A stretch of DNA of 64,000 bases from Cellvibrio sp. 79 (GCA_003056245.1 MVDH01000001.1:2227757-2291756), one strand, 5' to 3'; positions 18,061 to 28,617 are shown, numbered from the stretch's first letter. Program-made: numbers and translations. Notes: a model not told the origin generated them from the sequence alone.

Positions 18061-19250
18061 GCAATACGCATACGCAACGCGTTCAATTTAATGAAACCTT
18101 CCGCATCCTTTTGATTGTATGCACCGGCATCATCTTCAAAAGTCGCGATTTTTTCATCGAACAAACTGTCGGCAGAACGACGACCAACAACACTTACTGA
18201 ACCTTTGTAAAGCTTCACGCGTACATCACCATTCACATGGACTTGTGACTGGTCAATCATCGCCTGCATCATCAAGCGCTCAGGGCTCCACCAGTAACCG
18301 TTGTAAATCATGTCTGCATATTTGGGGATCAAGCTATCTTTCAAGTGAGCAACTTCGCGGTCCAGGGTAATAGACTCAATCGCACGGTGCGCGCGCATCA
18401 TGATGGTGCCGCCAGGAGTTTCGTAGCAGCCACGAGACTTCATACCTACGTAGCGGTTTTCCACGATATCCAGACGACCAACACCGTTCTCTCCACCCAC
18501 TTTGTTCAAGTAAGCCAGCACGGTAGCGGGAGACATTGGTTTGCCATCGATAGCAACGATGTCGCCTTTCTCGTAGGTCAATTCCAGATAAGTTGCTTTG
18601 TCCGGAGCTGCTTCAGGAGCAACAGTCCAGCGCCACATATCTTCTTCAGCTTCGGTCCATGGGTTTTCCAGAACCTTACCTTCGTAGGAGATGTGCAACA
18701 GGTTGGCATCCATTGAGTAAGGTGATTTTTTCTTCTTGGTGTAATCAACCGGGATATTGTGTTTCTCGCAATACTCCATCAGGGTTTCGCGGGAGGTCAG
18801 ATCCCACTCACGCCATGGAGCAATAACTTTGATACCTGGCTTCAGTGCATAAGCACCCAGCTCAAAACGTACCTGGTCATTACCTTTACCGGTCGCACCG
18901 TGGGAGATCGCATCTGCACCCACTTCGTTAGCGATTTCGATCAAACGTTTCGCAATCAACGGACGGGCGATGGACGTACCGAGCAGGTATTCGCCTTCAT
19001 AAATAGTGTTCGCGCGGAACATCGGAAATACGAAATCGCGGACAAATTCTTCACGCAGATCGTCGATATAGATTTGCTTTACACCCAACGCCTCGGCCTT
19101 GGCACGCGCTGGCTCTACTTCTTCGCCCTGACCGATGTCAGCGGTAAAGGTGATCACTTCACAGTTGTAGTTTTCTTGCAGCCATTTAACGATCACAGAG
19201 GTATCCAGGCCACCGGAATAGGCCAGAACCACTTTCTTGATAGAAGACAT
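18033..19250 (-). CDS. argG: Argininosuccinate synthase
   Basis: A 405-residue enzyme that joins citrulline and aspartate using ATP in arginine biosynthesis. The N-terminal PP-loop '[15 protein letters not shown]' (residues 10-24) binds ATP; '[16 protein letters not shown]' (about 116-131) is the second family signature. Length is normal. The C-terminal residues GRTLK are encoded within a 22-bp unit repeated twice more beyond the stop. No ArgR box could be recognised upstream by eye. The gene stands alone, between the ccoN operon and a chemoreceptor. Confidence 0.97.
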   Translation of the reverse strand: MSSIKKVVLAYSGGLDTSVIVKWLQENYNCEVITFTADIGQGEEVEPARAKAEALGVKQIYIDDLREEFVRDFVFPMFRANTIYEGEYLLGTSIARPLIAKRLIEIANEVGADAISHGATGKGNDQVRFELGAYALKPGIKVIAPWREWDLTSRETLMEYCEKHNIPVDYTKKKKSPYSMDANLLHISYEGKVLENPWTEAEEDMWRWTVAPEAAPDKATYLELTYEKGDIVAIDGKPMSPATVLAYLNKVGGENGVGRLDIVENRYVGMKSRGCYETPGGTIMMRAHRAIESITLDREVAHLKDSLIPKYADMIYNGYWWSPERLMMQAMIDQSQVHVNGDVRVKLYKGSVSVVGRRSADSLFDEKIATFEDDAGAYNQKDAEGFIKLNALRMRIAANKGRTLK

Positions 19251-19427
19251 AGGGGGGCTCCCACTAAAATTCGTTGACGATCCACTTGGGGCAGGTGCTT
19301 ATTCGGGCGCGGAATTGTACTCGCCCGCCGCCAAAATTCCCACACTTCTTGTAGCTAAATGCACGCTTTTATTGCAGCCAAATCCGGTTTTCCGGTGCAA
19401 ATGTAAATAGCTATCAACACTCATCCC

Positions 19428-19455
19428 ATAAAAAAAGCAGCCGTATGGCTGCTTT
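19428..19455 (-). terminator. Terminator of the Cache chemoreceptor gene
   Basis: Perfect stem AAAGCAGCC (19434-19442) with GGCTGCTTT (19447-19455), GTAT loop, and a minus-strand T run of seven. Confidence 0.9.
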
Positions 19456-19479
19456 GGGTCGATAAAAAAGACGCGACAA

Positions 19480-21375
19480 TTACAAACGAAAACTGGACAC
19501 CTTATCGTTAAGTCCCAATGCCAGATCCTGCAAGCTTTTTGCGCGAACCTCACCTTGATTGGCATCAGCCGCCGCTTCGTTCGCAACACGTTGAATCGCG
19601 GTAATGTTGCCCAGCACTTCTTTCACAACATGGCTTTGTTCTTCCGCCGCCGTTGCAATCTGTACCGCCATACCGCTGATTGCGCCCACTGCTGAATTAA
19701 TTTTATCCAGCGATTGCGACGCGCTGTCTGCATTCTGCACACTGCCACTCGCCAGATGACTCCCCTCCTCCATAATCGATACCGCATTTTGCGCAGTCGA
19801 TTGCAACGCGGCAATCATTGCCTGGATTTCTTCCGTGCTCGCATGCGTACGCTGGGAGAGCACGCGCACCTCATCCGCAACCACGGCAAATCCCCTGCCC
19901 TGCTCGCCCGCACGGGCGGCTTCAATGGCGGCATTGAGCGCGAGTAAATTGGTTTGCTCGGCAATACCTTTGATGGTGGCGAGAATTCCGCTGATGTTTT
20001 GTGCATTGTTGTTTAAGGTGGAAATGACCGTGCCCGCCTGATCAACCTTCTTCGCCAACACGACGATGGAATCGCGGGTCTTATCTACCTGATGTTTACC
20101 CTCCTCCGCACTACTCACTGATTCACGCACCGAGTCTGCCGTGTGTTCCGCGTGATGAGCAATCTCGTGAGTTGCATTGGTCATTTCATTCATTGCCTGG
20201 GCAACCATGCCGATTTGCTGTTGTTGCTCCTGTAGTTCACGTACCGATTTCATTGCCGAATCCGCCATCGCACGGGCGTTATCCTGCAAATCATTGGCTT
20301 GCGCGCGAATATGGCGGACCAGATCATTCATATGGTCGACAAACAAATTAAAGTTTTCTGCCAACAATCCCACTTCATCATTAGATGTCACCGATAACCG
20401 CCGTGACAAATCCCCACCGCCCGACGCAATTTGCGATAAGGATTCCGATACATTGTGCAACGGTTGTAGCAGTACGCCGTTAAGCCAATTGAGTGCAAGA
20501 ATCGTTGCCACCAGCAATACCAGAATCGCAGCCAATTGCCCAAGCAATGTAGATTGCACTGGCCCAACTAATAAATCCCGCTCGGATAACATCACTAACG
20601 TTAAATTTGTTTTGGGAATTGTGGATGCAAAAACCTGCATGGATTTTCCGTCAACCTGGATTAAATGCAGATCGTCTTGCACGCGCGTAACTTGTTCAAG
20701 TTTGGCGGTAGTGAGATCGGCAGAAATATCCGTTAACGATTTGCTCAACAAGTTCTTATCAGCGTGCGCAAATACTTTGCCGTGGCGGGCGATAAACATA
20801 TAACCGTTGCCAGGTAAATCGATATCGCGCAGTTGCTGGACGATATCATCGATCACCACATCCACACCCAAAATCGCCTTGATATTGCCACCGGTATCAA
20901 GCACAGCGCGCCCTAGCGACACCACATTTTTACCGGTGGCCGATGCGACGGATGGATTATCGATATAGGTTTCGCGCGGATTTTTATTGGCGGCGATATA
21001 CCAGCCCCACACACGCGGGTCATCGTTGCCTGCTGCCATGACCAGATTATTGGCGTTGTAGAGTTTGCCATCGGCGAAGGCGAGGAAGCTGTTATCCACA
21101 TCCGCCGAAATTTTTACCTGGGTTAAATGTGCGTTGTAATTTTCTTCTGTGGCGCTGGCCGGAAATCCTTCGAGCGCTTTACCTTTCAGCGCAAACCAAT
21201 CACTTACATATTTACTAAAGGTGGCAGAAATACCGGCGATCTGGCGATTAATGTTGACTTCCATCGCCTTCATGGCCGAGGAATAGGAAAGATACGAAAC
21301 AGCGCAGCCGACTAATAAAAGCGAAACCGCGACCGACGCACTGATTTTTTTGCGTAGTGACCAACGAGTAGCCAT
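19480..21375 (-). CDS. Methyl-accepting chemotaxis protein with Cache sensor domain
   Basis: A 631-residue membrane chemoreceptor. Layout: first helix (about 11-32), a periplasmic dCache-like sensor (about 35-270, with '[21 protein letters not shown]' and '[11 protein letters not shown]'), second helix (about 278-300), HAMP (about 300-355) and a signalling domain. The hairpin tip reads '[22 protein letters not shown]', with '[18 protein letters not shown]' following. There is no C-terminal CheR-tether peptide: it ends 'DKVSSFRL'. dCache domains usually bind amino or organic acids; the ligand here is unknown. GGAG lies before its ATG. It is not next to che genes. Confidence 0.94.
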   Translation of the reverse strand: MATRWSLRKKISASVAVSLLLVGCAVSYLSYSSAMKAMEVNINRQIAGISATFSKYVSDWFALKGKALEGFPASATEENYNAHLTQVKISADVDNSFLAFADGKLYNANNLVMAAGNDDPRVWGWYIAANKNPRETYIDNPSVASATGKNVVSLGRAVLDTGGNIKAILGVDVVIDDIVQQLRDIDLPGNGYMFIARHGKVFAHADKNLLSKSLTDISADLTTAKLEQVTRVQDDLHLIQVDGKSMQVFASTIPKTNLTLVMLSERDLLVGPVQSTLLGQLAAILVLLVATILALNWLNGVLLQPLHNVSESLSQIASGGGDLSRRLSVTSNDEVGLLAENFNLFVDHMNDLVRHIRAQANDLQDNARAMADSAMKSVRELQEQQQQIGMVAQAMNEMTNATHEIAHHAEHTADSVRESVSSAEEGKHQVDKTRDSIVVLAKKVDQAGTVISTLNNNAQNISGILATIKGIAEQTNLLALNAAIEAARAGEQGRGFAVVADEVRVLSQRTHASTEEIQAMIAALQSTAQNAVSIMEEGSHLASGSVQNADSASQSLDKINSAVGAISGMAVQIATAAEEQSHVVKEVLGNITAIQRVANEAAADANQGEVRAKSLQDLALGLNDKVSSFRL

Positions 21376-21506
21376 TGACTGGACTCCAGAGTAGTGGTTG
21401 ACCTGTACCGGCGGATTATCGTTATGGTGCTATGTGTTTTTTGTTCCGCCGGGTTGACGACCGTCCATGGAATATTGTTGTTATGAACTTATCTGATGTT
21501 TTTCCG

Positions 21507-22970
21507 CTATTGCACTTGTAACCCATCGGCATAAGCTTGTAGTTTCTTGAGCAATAATTGTTGTTGCTCACTAAGACTAGCATCGGCCGCTAACTGCGCC
21601 AGTCGCGCATAAAACTCTTGAAGCGTGAGGCTGGATTGCGCCTCTTTATTGGTTAGTCGCCATTGGCAAAACGTTTTCCAACGCGCTTGCTCGGCAGGAT
21701 TAAGGCTGGAGGGAAAATTACGCGCGCGATAGCGAAACAGGATTTCACCCAAACGCGCATCGCGAAATTCAACAGAAAAATTCGCCAGGGTTTCAGCATC
21801 TGCTTGCCGTACCCTGCTCATTACACGCTTATCCTGGTCATCAAAGAAACCGCTGTAAAGCATCTGCTCAGGATCAGTTTTTTCCGCAAAATTATTTTCG
21901 CTGTAAAGCTGGAATAATGTTTGTTGTAACTGCTGTTGTTCGATCAAGGTCAAATTGCGCAGCCGATTCCAATGCAGCTCACACACCGATTTATCAATCT
22001 GCAAACGCTGTGCGGTTACATCATCCAACATCGTTGCTGGCAGTAACATCGGGGTTTTATTGAAATGAATTTCCTTGAGTGCCAAACGCTCCACCCCTTC
22101 CGGCAAATCTTCCGTGCGCGTGTATAAACGCAAGCGCAATTCATCAGCAGAGAGCGACAGCAATGCGGAGGGGTCAGTCGCCAAATTAAATGCAATAACC
22201 GAATTCTTATTGGTGGGGTGCATCGCCAACGGCAGTACCAAAGCCGCATTGCCATTTTCAGAAGGAAAACGCGATGAAATATGCAGCAATGGTTTGTGAC
22301 TATCGATATCAATCATGCTGGCGACAAAACGTTTATCGCGCAACTTATACGCATAATCATACAGTTTGGGCTGGCGGGTTTTGATCAATTTGGCCACGGC
22401 GATAGTGGCATGAACATCCGACAACGCATCGTGCGCCGCTTCGTGCAGAAAACCATTGGCTTTGGTCAGCATTTCCAATTTAAAACAGGGGCGACCATCG
22501 TCATAATTGGGCCACTCAATTCCTTCCGGACGCAACGCGCGCGTCATGCGCACCATATCGATAATGTCCCAACGCGAATTGCCATTGCGCCATTCGCGCT
22601 CATAGGGATCATAAAAATTACGGTAAAGCGTATAACGGGTTACTTCGTCATCAAAACGAATGGAATTAAACCCTACCCCGCAAGTACCGGGGCGGGATAA
22701 TTCAGCATGGATACGGGCAATAAACTGATATTCCGGCAGGCCCTTTTCCTCCGCCACTTCCGGCAATAATCCGGTGATTAAACAGGCTTCCGGCTTGGGC
22801 AATACATCGGGTGCGGGCTTGCAATAAATCATTAATGGTTCGCCGATAATATTCAGGTCTTCATCCGTGCGCACCCCGGCAAATTGCGAAGGCCGATCTA
22901 CTGCCGGTACCTCGCCCCAGGTTTCGTAGTCGTGCCAATAAAGTGTGTTTTGCTGCTCGCCCTTGGTCAT
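21507..22970 (-). CDS. sbcB: Exodeoxyribonuclease I
   Basis: A 487-residue 3'-5' single-strand DNA exonuclease of the DEDD family, used in recombination and mismatch repair. Exo motifs: 'WHDYETWG' (Asp and Glu near residues 12-14), 'GFNSIRFDDEVTRY', and 'AAHDALSDVHATIAVA' carrying the final His and Asp. The SH3-like and C-terminal helical parts follow as in E. coli ExoI. The ATG at 22970 is chosen over a GTG at 22982 since GGTGGA precedes it. It is divergent from the carbonic anhydrase gene with 163 bases between start codons. Confidence 0.95.
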   Translation of the reverse strand: MTKGEQQNTLYWHDYETWGEVPAVDRPSQFAGVRTDEDLNIIGEPLMIYCKPAPDVLPKPEACLITGLLPEVAEEKGLPEYQFIARIHAELSRPGTCGVGFNSIRFDDEVTRYTLYRNFYDPYEREWRNGNSRWDIIDMVRMTRALRPEGIEWPNYDDGRPCFKLEMLTKANGFLHEAAHDALSDVHATIAVAKLIKTRQPKLYDYAYKLRDKRFVASMIDIDSHKPLLHISSRFPSENGNAALVLPLAMHPTNKNSVIAFNLATDPSALLSLSADELRLRLYTRTEDLPEGVERLALKEIHFNKTPMLLPATMLDDVTAQRLQIDKSVCELHWNRLRNLTLIEQQQLQQTLFQLYSENNFAEKTDPEQMLYSGFFDDQDKRVMSRVRQADAETLANFSVEFRDARLGEILFRYRARNFPSSLNPAEQARWKTFCQWRLTNKEAQSSLTLQEFYARLAQLAADASLSEQQQLLLKKLQAYADGLQVQ

Positions 22971-23039
22971 TGTTATATCCACCGGTAGAAATTAATTCGC
23001 CATTACTGCTGGAACAAAAACTGCAATGTAACACCCACA

Positions 23040-23097
23040 GGTCGCTTTCCCCTATACTGCCGCCCCAAATCCCGTTAAACCTGAAGTCAAAGCGACC
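23040..23097. promoter_or_regulatory. Inverted repeat in the sbcB-can divergent region
   Basis: GGTCGCTTT (23040-23048) and AAAGCGACC (23089-23097) form a perfect nine-bp inverted repeat spaced by 40 bases. TATACT at 23053-23058, a good -10 hexamer for can, lies inside; no clear -35 was seen. Confidence 0.4.
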
Positions 23098-23133
23098 CCA
23101 AATTATTAGTTACAAGAGAGATTGGAGCCTGCC

Positions 23134-23763
23134 ATGAGCGATTTAGAGAGCCTGTTTGCCGCCAACATTAAATGGGCGGAGGACATCAAACGCGAAGACC
23201 CCGAGTTTTTTTCCACCCTTGCCAAACAGCAAGCTCCGGAATATTTATGGATCGGCTGCTCCGACAGCCGTGTACCCGCCAACCAGATTCTTAACCTGGC
23301 GCCTGGCGAGATTTTCGTGCACCGCAATGTGGCAAACGTCGTAATCCATACTGATTTGAATTGCATGACGGTATTGAATTACGCCGTAGAGTTTTTGAAA
23401 GTAAAGCATGTGATGGTCACTGGCCACTACGGTTGCGGCGGTGTGAGAGCAGCACTGGAAAATCGCAAACTGGGTTTGATTGATTATTGGCTGCGCAATA
23501 TTCGCGATGTGTATTACAACAACAAAGAAGTTGTCGATCAGTTGAGCGACATGGATGAGCGGGTCAATCGCCTGTGCGAACTTAATGTGATCCAGCAAGT
23601 GGATAATATTTCACGCAGCAACATCGTACAGAATGCCTGGTCGCGCGGTCAGGAATTAACCATCCATGGCTGGATTTACGATATTCACGACGGCATCCTG
23701 CACAAGCTGACACCGCCAATCGACTCCATCGAACAAATTCCCGAACAATATCGGTTGTATTAA
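23134..23763 (+). CDS. can: Beta-class carbonic anhydrase
   Basis: A 209-residue zinc enzyme that interconverts CO2 and bicarbonate. Zinc ligands and the Asp-Arg dyad are present: 'GCSDSRVPAN' (Cys near 42, Asp near 44) and 'GHYGCGG' (His near 98, Cys near 101). Length and motifs match E. coli Can. Start at the ATG at 23134 with GGAG seven bases before it. It converges on phhB with 14 bases between the stops. Confidence 0.96.
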   Translation: MSDLESLFAANIKWAEDIKREDPEFFSTLAKQQAPEYLWIGCSDSRVPANQILNLAPGEIFVHRNVANVVIHTDLNCMTVLNYAVEFLKVKHVMVTGHYGCGGVRAALENRKLGLIDYWLRNIRDVYYNNKEVVDQLSDMDERVNRLCELNVIQQVDNISRSNIVQNAWSRGQELTIHGWIYDIHDGILHKLTPPIDSIEQIPEQYRLY

Positions 23764-23777
23764 TTCTTTATTATTTG

Positions 23778-24137
23778 TTAGCACTTCAAGTCGGCCGCAA
23801 ACCGGGCATTAAAAAGCTCCCCGGTTTTTGCGGCCATAATGGCGTCATTCTCATGAAGCCCTTTTATTTTGTGCGTCCACCAACTCACCTTTACTTTGCC
23901 CCACTCTGTTAACAGCGCCGGGTGATGCCCGTACTCTTCTGCTAACGCCCCGACCCCCTGGGTGAATGCCATCGCCTGCACAAAATTTTTGAACTGAAAC
24001 GTTTGGGTTAATTGGTTGATACCAGCAACCGGCTCTACCGTCCAGCCGGGCAATTCCTTCAAGGCAAGCTCCAATTCTTGTTGGCTCAATAGCGGCGAAT
24101 CGCCCCGGCATGCGCTACAGTTTTTTTCACTTAGCAT
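23778..24137 (-). CDS. phhB: Pterin-4a-carbinolamine dehydratase
   Basis: A 119-residue PCD/DCoH protein that dehydrates 4a-hydroxytetrahydrobiopterin, regenerating the pterin cofactor of phenylalanine hydroxylase. The family's active segment is seen near residues 69-90: 'AEEYGHHPALLTEWGKVKVSWWTH', with the paired His and the later His. An N-terminal 'CSACRGDSPLLS' is usual in proteobacterial copies. No phhA is nearby. GGAG lies ten bases before the ATG and overlaps the ribosome site of the divergent kinase gene. Confidence 0.93.
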   Translation of the reverse strand: MLSEKNCSACRGDSPLLSQQELELALKELPGWTVEPVAGINQLTQTFQFKNFVQAMAFTQGVGALAEEYGHHPALLTEWGKVKVSWWTHKIKGLHENDAIMAAKTGELFNARFAADLKC

Positions 24138-24163
24138 AATTTTTTACTCCTTCAGGGGTGGTG

Positions 24164-26167
24164 ATGATTTTCACTGGGCAAGATCACGCAAGCGCAGTGT
24201 CAGGTGACATTAGCAAACGCACACGCTGGCTCAAGCTCGCCAGCCTTGTATTGCCAATAATATTGCTCATTTTTATGGTCAGCGCCCTGGAATTGGCAAT
24301 CAAGGGCAACCTCAGTCAATTACGTAATCAGCAGCTACAACAATTGGGAAAAGATATTGCCGACATCAGCCGCTTGCTCGATCAGGAACTCAATGCATCC
24401 ATTTATTTAGTCAACGGTTTGCAAGCCTACGTGGAATCCAAATCCGGCAATCTGGTGGCCGGCGAAATTGCACCGTGGCTCACCAATCTGCAAGCGCGCG
24501 GCCGTCATATTCGCAACATCGGCATAGCACCCGACAATCGTATTACCTATATGTTCCCGCTCGCCGGTAATGAAAAAGCACTCGGGCTTTATTATCCCGA
24601 CAATCCCAAACAATGGCCTGACGTTGAAAAAGTTATTCAAACACGCAAAGCAATTCTGGCTGGCCCTCTTTCGCTGGAACAAGGTGGGCAGGGTTTGATA
24701 TATCGCTCGCCAGTATTTATAGAAGACGATCATTACTGGGGAATCATCAGTGTCGTTATCAACGCCGATACATTATTTCAACGGCTTCTTGCTGAAGCTG
24801 ATGAACATAATCTGGCGCTAACAATTGTCGATCTGGATTCAGGCAAAACGGTATTGAGTAGCAAGATTACTTCAGCTGCAATCGACGCCCGGCAAATTCT
24901 ATATGTTCCGGGACATCGCTGGGAAGTCACCGGAACAGTAACGCCATTACCGATGAATTCAACCCTGATTGGTTTACGGTTAGGCGGTTGGTTCGTGGCA
25001 CTTCTCACCGTAATGTTGCTTGCGCGTTTTTTGCGCTCTGTAAAAGCCCATGCCCAAACCTTGCTTGCGTTACGCGAAAACCAGGAGCGTTTTGCGCGTA
25101 TGTTTACTACATCGCCACAAGGTTTAGCGTTGCTGGATGATGAGATCCAATGGATTGAAATTAATCCCAGCCTCTGCAACCTGCTGGGTTATAGCAGGCA
25201 AGATTTTAACGAACTGCGCTTAATTGATTTATTTGCGCCTGAAGCCCAGGCAAAAACACTGGCGCAAATGGAAGAAGTCCGCAGCACGTACCAAGCCATC
25301 ACTGACCACAGCCGCCAGTTTGAAGCACAATTATTACGCGCTGATGGCCAATTATTAACGGGGTTTATCACATTAGGAATTTGCTATCGCAGTAACGATG
25401 AAACCCACTGGTTATTGCAGGTCCTGGATATCAGCGAACGTACACGGCTGGATCAATTAAAAAATGAATTTGTTTCTATTGTCAGTCACGAATTGCGCAC
25501 GCCGCTAACCGCGATTATGGGTTCGTTAAAATTAATGGCGAGTGGCAAGCTGGAACAAAGTGGAGCTGCGAATGAAAAAATTTTACAGATCGCGGTGCAA
25601 AACAGTGACAAGCTGGCGCGGCTGATTAATGATTTATTGGATATGGATAAATTGATTGCCGGGAAAACGGAATTTGATTCAACGCCGCAAGCGTTATTGC
25701 CGCTGGTTGAAAAAGCGCTTGAAGCCAATCAATCTTATGCACAGCAATACCAGGTCAGCTATCGACTCCAATCACCTGCCGAACAGATACATGTTGCTGT
25801 GGATGCCATGCGCCTGCAACAAGTGCTCACCAATTTATTATCCAATGCGGCAAAATTTTCGCCGCCGCTCAGTGAAATCCTCATTTCATTTTCGCTCGAA
25901 CCGGCCTCGGTAAAAGTGCAAATACAAGATCAGGGATCAGGAATTGCGCATGAAGAGCAACATAAGTTATTTAAAAAATTCTCCCAAATCGATTCGTCAT
26001 CAACCCGCCAAAAAGGCGGAAGCGGATTGGGGCTTGCCATCAGTAAAGAATTAATTGAGCGCATGGGTGGCAACATTGGTGTTAGTTCCAGCCCCGGCAA
26101 CGGCAGTTGTTTTTACTTCAGTTTGCCGCGGATACACATCGGAGCCACCGACCAATCCCGCACGTAA
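24164..26167 (+). CDS. CHASE-PAS sensor histidine kinase
   Basis: A 667-residue membrane histidine kinase. Helix 1 (about 20-40), an extracytoplasmic CHASE-type domain (about 65-250, with 'RNIGIAPDNRITYMFPLAGNE' and 'GPLSLEQGGQGLIYRSPVF'), helix 2 (about 270-295), a PAS domain (about 310-430), HisKA with an intact phospho-acceptor 'SIVSHELRTPLTAIMG' (about 440-455), and HATPase with N box 'NLLSNAAKFS', 'DQGSGI' and 'GGSGLGLAIS'. The ATG at 24164 follows AGGGG; two GTG codons just upstream are alternatives. No receiver domain or adjacent response regulator, so the partner is unknown. A degenerate kinase follows on the same strand. Confidence 0.92.
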   Translation: MIFTGQDHASAVSGDISKRTRWLKLASLVLPIILLIFMVSALELAIKGNLSQLRNQQLQQLGKDIADISRLLDQELNASIYLVNGLQAYVESKSGNLVAGEIAPWLTNLQARGRHIRNIGIAPDNRITYMFPLAGNEKALGLYYPDNPKQWPDVEKVIQTRKAILAGPLSLEQGGQGLIYRSPVFIEDDHYWGIISVVINADTLFQRLLAEADEHNLALTIVDLDSGKTVLSSKITSAAIDARQILYVPGHRWEVTGTVTPLPMNSTLIGLRLGGWFVALLTVMLLARFLRSVKAHAQTLLALRENQERFARMFTTSPQGLALLDDEIQWIEINPSLCNLLGYSRQDFNELRLIDLFAPEAQAKTLAQMEEVRSTYQAITDHSRQFEAQLLRADGQLLTGFITLGICYRSNDETHWLLQVLDISERTRLDQLKNEFVSIVSHELRTPLTAIMGSLKLMASGKLEQSGAANEKILQIAVQNSDKLARLINDLLDMDKLIAGKTEFDSTPQALLPLVEKALEANQSYAQQYQVSYRLQSPAEQIHVAVDAMRLQQVLTNLLSNAAKFSPPLSEILISFSLEPASVKVQIQDQGSGIAHEEQHKLFKKFSQIDSSSTRQKGGSGLGLAISKELIERMGGNIGVSSSPGNGSCFYFSLPRIHIGATDQSRT

Positions 26168-26231
26168 TTTGCTGTAACTGCAATCTGCATCAACACCGGT
26201 TAGACTTTTAAACGACAAATCGAATCAGGCA

Positions 26232-28607
26232 ATGTCTAGAAAGCCCGCAAGCCTGTTCTATACTAGAAACAGTTTTGTTTCCGCGCGGCAGGTTCATCGC
26301 CCGTATTCACCATTATTCATTCTACCGGGGCGCCCGATGCAAGAGTTGCCGCAACATCATTTCGCGCAAAATGAACCCGCAAATGAATGGACCCTAACCC
26401 AGGAACAAGTTAATTCGCTCTACCATAGCCTGCCAGTTTCCTTGCTTTCATCAATTGTTATTGCGTTGATTCTCAGTTTGTCGCACTGGAAAATCATTGG
26501 GCAGGCAGAAATTATCCTGTGGAATTTATTGCTGGGGGGCACGTTGCTGGCACGCCTGACACTGTGGATATTCTGGCAAAACACCTGGCAACTTTACTCG
26601 GCGCGATTTTGGTTGTGGTGCTTTCGCATCGGAGTCTGGTTCACCGGCGCAGCCTGGGGTACAACCGCTTTATTACTATTTGCCGATGACAATGCTATTT
26701 ACCAGGCTCTACTCGCCTTCTCTCTCGCCGGTGTCGCCGCCGGATCAATGACTTCGCTCAATGCCGATAAATATTCCTCGCTCGGATTTGTGATCCTGGC
26801 GATCTCGCCACTCAGTGTATTTATTTTTTTAGAAGAAGGACCAACGGCTATAGCAATGTCGAGCATGACTTTATTATTTATTTTCTTTGTCATCGCTAGC
26901 AGCACGCGTACCCGACGCAATATGGAAGAACAAATCCAGAAGAACCAGCATTTACTGCAACTCACAACTGAGCTCAATTACAAACAACAGTTGGAAAAAA
27001 TAATTAATAATGCGCAATCAATTTTTATCAGCGAAAACGACATTAAATCTGCATTGCAAAACCTGCTGTGGGAAACATTACCAGCGTGTGACAGCGAACT
27101 GGGTTTCATTGGATTGGTAGCTCAGGATTCCAACGGCAAGCCTTTTATGCGGGCATTGGTATTTGGCAGCACTCAAAAAGATAATCGCAGCCTGGACAGT
27201 TTTCGTAAAACCCATCTTCCGGAAAATGGCGAATATCGCAACCTGAATAATTTATTCGGCACAATCATGCAATCGGATCGCCCCATCATTAGTGCTAACC
27301 TGGCGCGCGATATGCGTGCCGGCCCACTCCCCGAAGGGCACCCGAAGATCAGCAATTTTATCGGCATTCCCATTTTTAGCGGACGCGAACAAATTGCCAT
27401 TCTTGGTTTAGCTAATTCACCCAATGCTTATCACACAGACGATGCAACAAAGCTTGAACCGATCCTGAAAACGATCGCCCAGTTTGTGCAAACCATGAAT
27501 CATGAACAACGCCATGCGCAGGATCGCGCTGCGCTGGAAGCCAGCACCCAACACACCCAAACTATTTTAAACGATATTGCCGATGGCATTATCACGATTG
27601 ACAAGCGCGGCCTTATCCAATCCTTTAATCACGCGGCCGAAACAATCTTTGGTTATCGCGCCCGGCAAATTGTTGGGAAAAATATTAACGAGTTAATGCC
27701 CGAACCTTACAAATCCATGCACGAAGAATATATTCGTAGCCATCTACTGACCGGTAAAAAAAATGTTCTTGGAATTGGTCGGGAAGTTATCGGTGTGCGC
27801 CGCAATGGCAACCAGTTCCCAATGGATTTAATGGTGTCGCGCGTTTTCCAAAATGGCGATCCGGTCTTTATTGGTATAGTGCGCGACATTACCGACAAAA
27901 AACATGCCGACGAACTGCGCAATCAATTTATTAACAGCGCTAGCAAGGAAATTCTGGGCCCGCTCAACTTGATCGGTGAGGCGATATTGCGCTTGAAAAA
28001 TAAAGAGCAAAAAAACCTGCCGGACTCGATAAAACATGTGGTAGATATCGCCCATACGAACAGCCTGCGTTTACAACAGCTCATGCATGACCTTATAGAA
28101 ATTCAAAACATATCGAAAGACGATACCAGCTTTCGTTTTGAAACCTCGCTGGCGCTGCCACTGGTTGAAGAGGTTGTCAGGCGCAATAAAACGTTCGGGG
28201 ATATCTATCAAAATAAAGCAACGATCAACACCAGCGCGGATGACTTAACTATCCATATTGATGTCACACGTTTTTACCAGGCATTTGCACAACTACTCCA
28301 ATACGCTTTTAAAAATTCACCGCCGAATACTGAACTTTCCATTCGCATCAATGAGGAACGAAGCCGGGTGAATATTAGCATCCACTTCAATAATCGCAGT
28401 TTATCGGAGGAGCAACGCAAGAGCCTCTGCGAGCATTTTAGCAGTGCAGCGGAAAGCAATAACCGGGACAAAATAGAATTGGGGGATTTAGGAATAGTGA
28501 TTGCAAAAGAAATCATTGAAAAAATGCACGGAAAAGTTCACAGCGAAAACAAAGAAGATTTCTGTTACTTCCAAATTGATTTCCCTCGCGCCGTTAACCA
28601 GTTTTAA
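26232..28607 (+). CDS. Membrane GAF-PAS protein with degenerate histidine kinase module
   Basis: Up to 791 residues. About six hydrophobic helices (about 65-225) form a membrane sensor region, followed by a GAF domain (about 260-420), a PAS domain (about 445-560, 'DGIITIDKRGLIQSFNHAAE') and a HisKA/HATPase-like end (about 563-791). The phospho-acceptor His is replaced: where the upstream kinase has SHELRTPL this protein has SKEILGPL (Lys about 572). Both N-box Asn are lost (QLLQYAFKN against NLLSNAAKF) and the G1 box is absent. It is therefore probably inactive as a kinase and may act as a regulator or scaffold. The start is uncertain: an ATG at 26337 would drop 35 unusual residues, and TATACT at 26259-26264 could be a -10 inside them. 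Confidence 0.85.
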   Translation: MSRKPASLFYTRNSFVSARQVHRPYSPLFILPGRPMQELPQHHFAQNEPANEWTLTQEQVNSLYHSLPVSLLSSIVIALILSLSHWKIIGQAEIILWNLLLGGTLLARLTLWIFWQNTWQLYSARFWLWCFRIGVWFTGAAWGTTALLLFADDNAIYQALLAFSLAGVAAGSMTSLNADKYSSLGFVILAISPLSVFIFLEEGPTAIAMSSMTLLFIFFVIASSTRTRRNMEEQIQKNQHLLQLTTELNYKQQLEKIINNAQSIFISENDIKSALQNLLWETLPACDSELGFIGLVAQDSNGKPFMRALVFGSTQKDNRSLDSFRKTHLPENGEYRNLNNLFGTIMQSDRPIISANLARDMRAGPLPEGHPKISNFIGIPIFSGREQIAILGLANSPNAYHTDDATKLEPILKTIAQFVQTMNHEQRHAQDRAALEASTQHTQTILNDIADGIITIDKRGLIQSFNHAAETIFGYRARQIVGKNINELMPEPYKSMHEEYIRSHLLTGKKNVLGIGREVIGVRRNGNQFPMDLMVSRVFQNGDPVFIGIVRDITDKKHADELRNQFINSASKEILGPLNLIGEAILRLKNKEQKNLPDSIKHVVDIAHTNSLRLQQLMHDLIEIQNISKDDTSFRFETSLALPLVEEVVRRNKTFGDIYQNKATINTSADDLTIHIDVTRFYQAFAQLLQYAFKNSPPNTELSIRINEERSRVNISIHFNNRSLSEEQRKSLCEHFSSAAESNNRDKIELGDLGIVIAKEIIEKMHGKVHSENKEDFCYFQIDFPRAVNQF

Positions 28608-28617
28608 CGGGTTAACG
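28592..28617. terminator. Inverted repeat between convergent stops
   Basis: CGTTAACC (28592-28599) and GGTTAACG (28610-28617) flank the stop of the pseudo-kinase gene and abut that of cheB. It may end both transcripts, although no strong T run follows. Confidence 0.45.

Noticed and set aside
26251-26272. CTGTT..AACAG inverted repeat in the pseudo-kinase 5' end
   Set aside because: Imperfect, and its meaning depends on an uncertain start codon; noted only in the gene entry as a possible -10.
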